NCBI GenBank assembly: GCA_900754775.1 | Contig: CAAEDZ010000359.1 | Coordinates: forward strand, 1 to 8,736 | DNA: 8,736 nucleotides | Origin: Clostridia bacterium | GTDB lineage: Bacteria; Bacillota_A; Clostridia; Christensenellales; Aristaeellaceae | Direction of reading: 5' to 3' | Shown: positions 5,823 through 8,736 of the stretch, one piece after another | Numbering within the stretch: the stretch's first letter is position 1 | How the letters are laid out: every line of letters starts with the position of its first letter | Notes under the pieces: model-generated | The model's database searches: none | Seen by the model: the letters and a program-made list of their open reading frames with translations, nothing else | What the model was told of the DNA's origin: nothing | Made by a program: the position numbers and the translations under genes

Positions 5823-5834
5823 GAGGATACACAC

Positions 5835-6977
5835 ATGGCTGCAATCATTCGCTACGGCATGGTCGGCGGCGGCATGAAGGCCCTCATCGGCGAAGTCCAC
5901 CGCAAGGCCCTGAAGTTCGACAACCGCGTGGAACTGATGGCGGGCTGCTTCAGCTCCCACGCCGACCGCAACGCCGAGGTGGGCGTGGAATACGGCCTCG
6001 ACCCCGCGCGCGTCTACGCCAACTACGAGGAAATGGCCAAGGCCGAGGCCGCGCGCGAGGACGGCATCGACTTTGTCAGCGTCGTCACCCCCAACAACAC
6101 CCACTACGCCGTCTGCAAGGCGTTTCTGGAAGCGGGCATCAACGTGGTGTGCGAAAAGCCGCTGTGCTTCACCGTGGAGCAGGCGGAGGAGCTTCAAAAG
6201 CTCAGCCGCGAAAAGGGCCTGCTCTTTGGCGTCACCTACACCTACACGGGTTACGTGATGTCCAAGGTGATGAAGGAAATGATCGCCGAGGGCAAGATCG
6301 GCAAGGTCGTCTCCGTCAACGCCGAGTACGCGCAGGACTGGCTGCTGGGCGAACTGGCCACCGGCAACAACACGCAGACCAACATCGCCGTCTGGCGCAC
6401 GGACCCCGCCGTCTCCGGCGCGGCCAACTGCGTGGGCGACATCGGCACCCACATCGAAAACTACGTCCACTACGTCACGGGCCTGAAGATCAAGCGCCTC
6501 GTCGCCACCACCAACAAGTACGGCAAGGCGCTCGACCTCAACGCCAACATCATCGTCGAGTACGAAAACGGCGTCAACGGCGCCTACTGGTGTTCGCAGG
6601 TGGCGGCGGGCCACTACAACGGCCTCGCGGTGCGCGTCTACGGCGACAAGGGCGCGCTGGAATGGGCGCAGGAGGATCCCGAGCATCTGCGCTACACGCC
6701 CATGGACGGCGCCACGCAGGTGCTCGCCCGCGGCACCGGCTGCATCAAGGAAAAGGCCGCCGCGCAGGGCCGCCTGCCCTCCGGCCACCCCGAGGGGCTG
6801 GTCACGGCCTTTGCCAACATTTACCGCAACTATGTCTCCGCCCTCGTGGCCAAAAAGAACGGCGCCGACGCCGAAGTGTACGACTATCCCCGCGTGGAGG
6901 ATGGCGTGAACGGCGTGCGCTTTGTCAAGGCCGTGGTGGAGAGCGCCGCCAACGGCTCTACGTGGGTCGAAGTCTGA
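5835..6977 (+). CDS. Gfo/Idh/MocA-family NAD(P)-dependent oxidoreductase
   Basis: This 380-aa cytoplasmic dehydrogenase acts on a sugar, polyol or related hydroxy compound. The N-terminal Rossmann fold starts with GMVGGG (8-13), and VTPNNTHY marks the next cofactor-contact region. The family's EKP motif is at 107-109 with the catalytic-site Lys108. The Asp202-Ile-Gly-Thr-His206 motif corresponds to the conserved Asp/His pair of inositol and related dehydrogenases. The C-terminal part has SGHPEGLVTAFANIYRNY, a signature of one broad branch of the family. The ATG lies 7 nt after GGAGGA. The spacing of 12 nt from the TIM-barrel gene points to a shared pathway step: oxidation of a hydroxyl to a keto group before or after isomerisation. 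Inositol, glycoside 3-oxidation and similar chemistries all fit; the sequence does not choose between them. Confidence 0.95.
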   Translation: MAAIIRYGMVGGGMKALIGEVHRKALKFDNRVELMAGCFSSHADRNAEVGVEYGLDPARVYANYEEMAKAEAAREDGIDFVSVVTPNNTHYAVCKAFLEAGINVVCEKPLCFTVEQAEELQKLSREKGLLFGVTYTYTGYVMSKVMKEMIAEGKIGKVVSVNAEYAQDWLLGELATGNNTQTNIAVWRTDPAVSGAANCVGDIGTHIENYVHYVTGLKIKRLVATTNKYGKALDLNANIIVEYENGVNGAYWCSQVAAGHYNGLAVRVYGDKGALEWAQEDPEHLRYTPMDGATQVLARGTGCIKEKAAAQGRLPSGHPEGLVTAFANIYRNYVSALVAKKNGADAEVYDYPRVEDGVNGVRFVKAVVESAANGSTWVEV

Positions 6978-7010
6978 TCCTATTGGCGAAACGCCAAAAA
7001 ATATAGGAGG
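6978..7010 (+). promoter_or_regulatory. Hairpin overlapping the ribosome site of the sugar-binding protein gene
   Basis: TGGCG (6984-6988) pairs with CGCCA (6992-6996) around an AAA loop. The flanking TCCTAT (6978-6983) pairs with ATAGGA (7003-7008) across a 6-nt one-sided bulge. The outer stem covers part of the AGGAGG ribosome site (7005-7010). No U-run follows the inner stem, so it is not a terminator. It could modulate translation or mark an mRNA processing or stability point before a gene that usually needs high output. Confidence 0.4.
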
Positions 7011-7018
7011 GTACAACG

Positions 7019-8053
7019 ATGAAAAAGGTATTTGCCCTGATCCTTGCCCTGACGATGCTCTGCTCGGTCGCCTTCGCCGCCGACACCGACATCGCCATCC
7101 TCGTGCCCAACGCCGACCACGGCTGGACGGGCGCGGTCATGACCTACGCCGAGGAAAAGGCTGCCGCCGTCAACGAGGAAGGCACCTACACCGCCCAGGT
7201 CATCACCTCTTCCGATCCCGCCAACCAGATCACCCAGGTGGAAGACATCATTGAGAACCAGAGCGCCAACACGGTCGTCATCCTGCCGCAGGACAACACC
7301 CTCGAGGTGACGATGCGCCGCCTGGCCGATTCCGGCATCCCCTTCGTGATGTTCGACCGCGTCATCGACTCCGTGAGCGAGCAGGCCGTGGCCTCCGTCA
7401 AGGGCGATAACGAGGGCATCGGCGCCGAGACCGCCAAGCGCTTCATCGAAGACGGCATGGTCCCCGGCGACAAGATCCTCATCATCCCCGGCGACAACTC
7501 CTCCGTGCCGCAGATGCGCAACGACGGCTTCTTCGGCGTGCTGCTGGAGAACGGCTGGACGCAGGAGCAGATCGACGCCATCGAAATGACCGCCTACACC
7601 GGCTGGAGCCGCAGCGAAGGCCGCCGTCTGTTCACCGAGTGGCTGGACAGCAAGACCGTCGAGGAGATCGCCGAGTACAAGTGGATCTTCACCCATGACG
7701 ACGAGATCTCCATGGGCATCCTCGAGGCGCTGCAGTCCTCCGAGATCGACGCCGAGAAGAAGGACGCCTTCCTCGCCGCGGGCGTGCACCTGGCCTCCTC
7801 CTCCGGCCTCAACGAGTTCTACTCCGTGCTCAAGGGCATCCATCAGCGCGACTACTCCGCCGAGGTGGCCGGCCTTGCCGACCTCTTCACCGTCACCTAT
7901 GACCCCGCCATGATCGAGGACGCCATCGACGACATGATCGCGCACCTCAATGGTGAGGAAGTGCCCAAGGACCACGTCATCGACGTGCAGGTCGTGGACG
8001 CCACCAATGTCAACGACTTCGTGGGCTTCGGTGACGCCGTCGCCGCCGAATAA
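7019..8053 (+). CDS. Sugar ABC transporter substrate-binding protein (RbsB-like)
   Basis: This 344-aa exported type I periplasmic-binding-fold protein should capture a sugar and deliver it to the ABC importer encoded next. Residues 1-20 are a signal peptide (MKKVFALILALTMLCSVAFA) with a good signal peptidase I site after AFA (residue 20). Cys15 is preceded by TML, which is not a lipobox. The mature part starts DTDIAILVPNADHGWT and contains FDR (Asp113-Arg114), the conserved sugar-contact pair of the RbsB family. A second-lobe THDDE (225-229) sits where these proteins contact the ligand or hinge. The start has AGGAGG 8 nt upstream. It lies between the dehydrogenase and the ATPase, as in many sugar uptake operons. 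Ligand identity is unknown; pentoses, hexoses or polyols are possible. Confidence 0.95.
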   Translation: MKKVFALILALTMLCSVAFAADTDIAILVPNADHGWTGAVMTYAEEKAAAVNEEGTYTAQVITSSDPANQITQVEDIIENQSANTVVILPQDNTLEVTMRRLADSGIPFVMFDRVIDSVSEQAVASVKGDNEGIGAETAKRFIEDGMVPGDKILIIPGDNSSVPQMRNDGFFGVLLENGWTQEQIDAIEMTAYTGWSRSEGRRLFTEWLDSKTVEEIAEYKWIFTHDDEISMGILEALQSSEIDAEKKDAFLAAGVHLASSSGLNEFYSVLKGIHQRDYSAEVAGLADLFTVTYDPAMIEDAIDDMIAHLNGEEVPKDHVIDVQVVDATNVNDFVGFGDAVAAE

Positions 8054-8073
8054 GCGAAGCCACGCAAAAAAAG

Positions 8074-8111
8074 CGCCCGCAGAGTCGCTATGCCCCTCTG
8101 CGGGCGTCTTT
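8074..8111 (+). terminator. Hairpin between binding-protein and ATPase genes (partial terminator)
   Basis: A perfect 11-bp stem, CGCCCGCAGAG (8074-8084) and CTCTGCGGGCG (8096-8106), has an 11-nt loop and a short TCTTT tail (8107-8111). The tail is weak, so some readthrough to the ATPase is likely. Such hairpins after binding-protein genes commonly keep their mRNA above that of the membrane components. Confidence 0.6.
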
Positions 8112-8131
8112 GAAAGCAAGGAGAGGATCCC

Positions 8132-8736
8132 ATGGAAATGCTCCGCATGACCGGTATATCCAAGGCATTTTTCGGCGTCACGGTGCTTGACAACGTCGAT
8201 TTTGCCGTAGAACAGGGCGAGGTTCACGCCCTGCTGGGCGAAAATGGCGCCGGAAAATCCACGCTGATGAACATACTCGCGGGCGTCTATACGCGCGATA
8301 AGGGCAGCGTCGTCTTTGAGGGGAAGGACATGGGGCACATCACGGTGCAGGCCTCCGAGCAGGCCGGCATCGCCTTTGTGCATCAGGAACTCAACCTCTT
8401 TAACGATTTGCGCGTCTATGAAAACATATTCCTGCGCAAGGAGCGCCTCACCCGCCTGCGCACGCTGGACAAAAAGCGCATGATCGCCGAGGCCGCCCAG
8501 CTCTTTGAGCATCTGGGCGTGGACATCGACCCCACCGTTCCCGTGAGCGAACTGGAAACCAGCAAAAAGCAGCTTCTGGAGATCGCCAAGGCGCTGCACG
8601 CCAACGCCAAACTGTTTATACTCGACGAGCCGACCACGGCGCTCAACAACGAGGAGATCGAGCATCTGTTCTCCATCGTGCGCCGTCTGCGCGATGAGGG
8701 CAAGTCCTTCATCTTTATCTCCCACAAGATGACGGA
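8132..8736 (+). CDS. Sugar ABC transporter ATP-binding protein, RbsA/MglA type (3'-truncated)
   Basis: This is the ATPase that powers the sugar importer on the cytoplasmic side. 201 codons are visible and the frame is open at the window edge. RbsA/MglA-type proteins have two fused ABC domains in about 500 aa, so this is most of the first domain. Visible motifs are Walker A GENGAGKST (36-44), Q-loop Gln85 (VHQELNL), Walker B LFILDE (161-166), the D-loop region TTAL (168-171) and the H-loop His198 (ISHK). The signature region reads ELETSKKQLLEIAKAL (from 140) instead of the usual LSVGEQQ-like sequence, so the signature glycine is absent. A GAGAGG-type ribosome site (8121-8126) precedes the ATG. 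The matching permease gene is expected just downstream, outside the window. Confidence 0.95.
   Translation, partial: MEMLRMTGISKAFFGVTVLDNVDFAVEQGEVHALLGENGAGKSTLMNILAGVYTRDKGSVVFEGKDMGHITVQASEQAGIAFVHQELNLFNDLRVYENIFLRKERLTRLRTLDKKRMIAEAAQLFEHLGVDIDPTVPVSELETSKKQLLEIAKALHANAKLFILDEPTTALNNEEIEHLFSIVRRLRDEGKSFIFISHKMT

Noticed and set aside
4743..7016. A 757-codon open frame on the minus strand opposite the TIM-barrel and dehydrogenase genes
   Set aside because: It is antisense to two well-recognised genes, rich in His/Ala/Val/Gly/Asp as expected for a mirror of GC-rich codons, and has no recognisable domain.
6980..8725. A 581-codon minus-strand open frame opposite the binding protein and ATPase
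   Set aside because: It is a GC-driven shadow of two recognised genes, with repetitive His/Gly/Val/Asp composition and no family signature.

Overview
The window is a GC-rich stretch of a low-complexity-promoter, strong-Shine-Dalgarno genome. It reads like a high-GC member of the Firmicutes (class Clostridia, gut type). The clues are feoA-feoB followed by a short Cys-rich membrane protein, AGGAGG ribosome sites 6-8 nt before the starts, near-perfect sigma-A promoters in small AT-rich islands, a small XRE regulator paired with a membrane protein, and RbsA-type sugar ABC genes. This assignment is inference; no rRNA or other marker gene is present. All genes lie on the + strand.

Region 1 (1-2517) is the end of a ferrous iron uptake operon: a 5'-truncated feoA, a complete feoB with a His/Asp-rich insert, and a 52-codon FeoB-associated Cys-rich membrane protein. 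They are joined by 4-nt or 1-nt junctions.

Region 2 (2443-3570) is asnA, ammonia-dependent asparagine synthetase. Its best promoter lies inside the small Cys-rich gene and its ATG overlaps that gene's stop. A terminator hairpin follows.

Region 3 (3584-4490) is a two-gene unit with a perfect-consensus promoter: a five-helix membrane protein of unknown function and a 63-aa XRE regulator, overlapping by 4 nt. Three 30-bp tandem repeats abut the regulator's stop codon, then comes a strong terminator.

Region 4 (4491-4826) is noncoding: a second hairpin with the same loop as the terminator, a GC-rich stretch with no recognised gene, and a promoter with an A/T-tract upstream.

Region 5 (4827-8736, continuing past the window) is a sugar or polyol uptake and catabolism operon. 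It holds a TIM-barrel isomerase/epimerase-like enzyme, a Gfo/Idh/MocA dehydrogenase, a periplasmic-type sugar-binding protein and the first half of an RbsA/MglA-type ATPase. Putative RNA hairpins lie before and after the binding-protein gene and could set its expression relative to its neighbours. The likely logic is import of a sugar-like compound followed by NAD(P)-dependent oxidation and isomerisation (or elimination). The substrate cannot be read from the sequence. I see no clearly new defence, mobile or RNA system here; the most unusual items are the repeat array, the promoter inside a small gene and the altered ABC signature motif.
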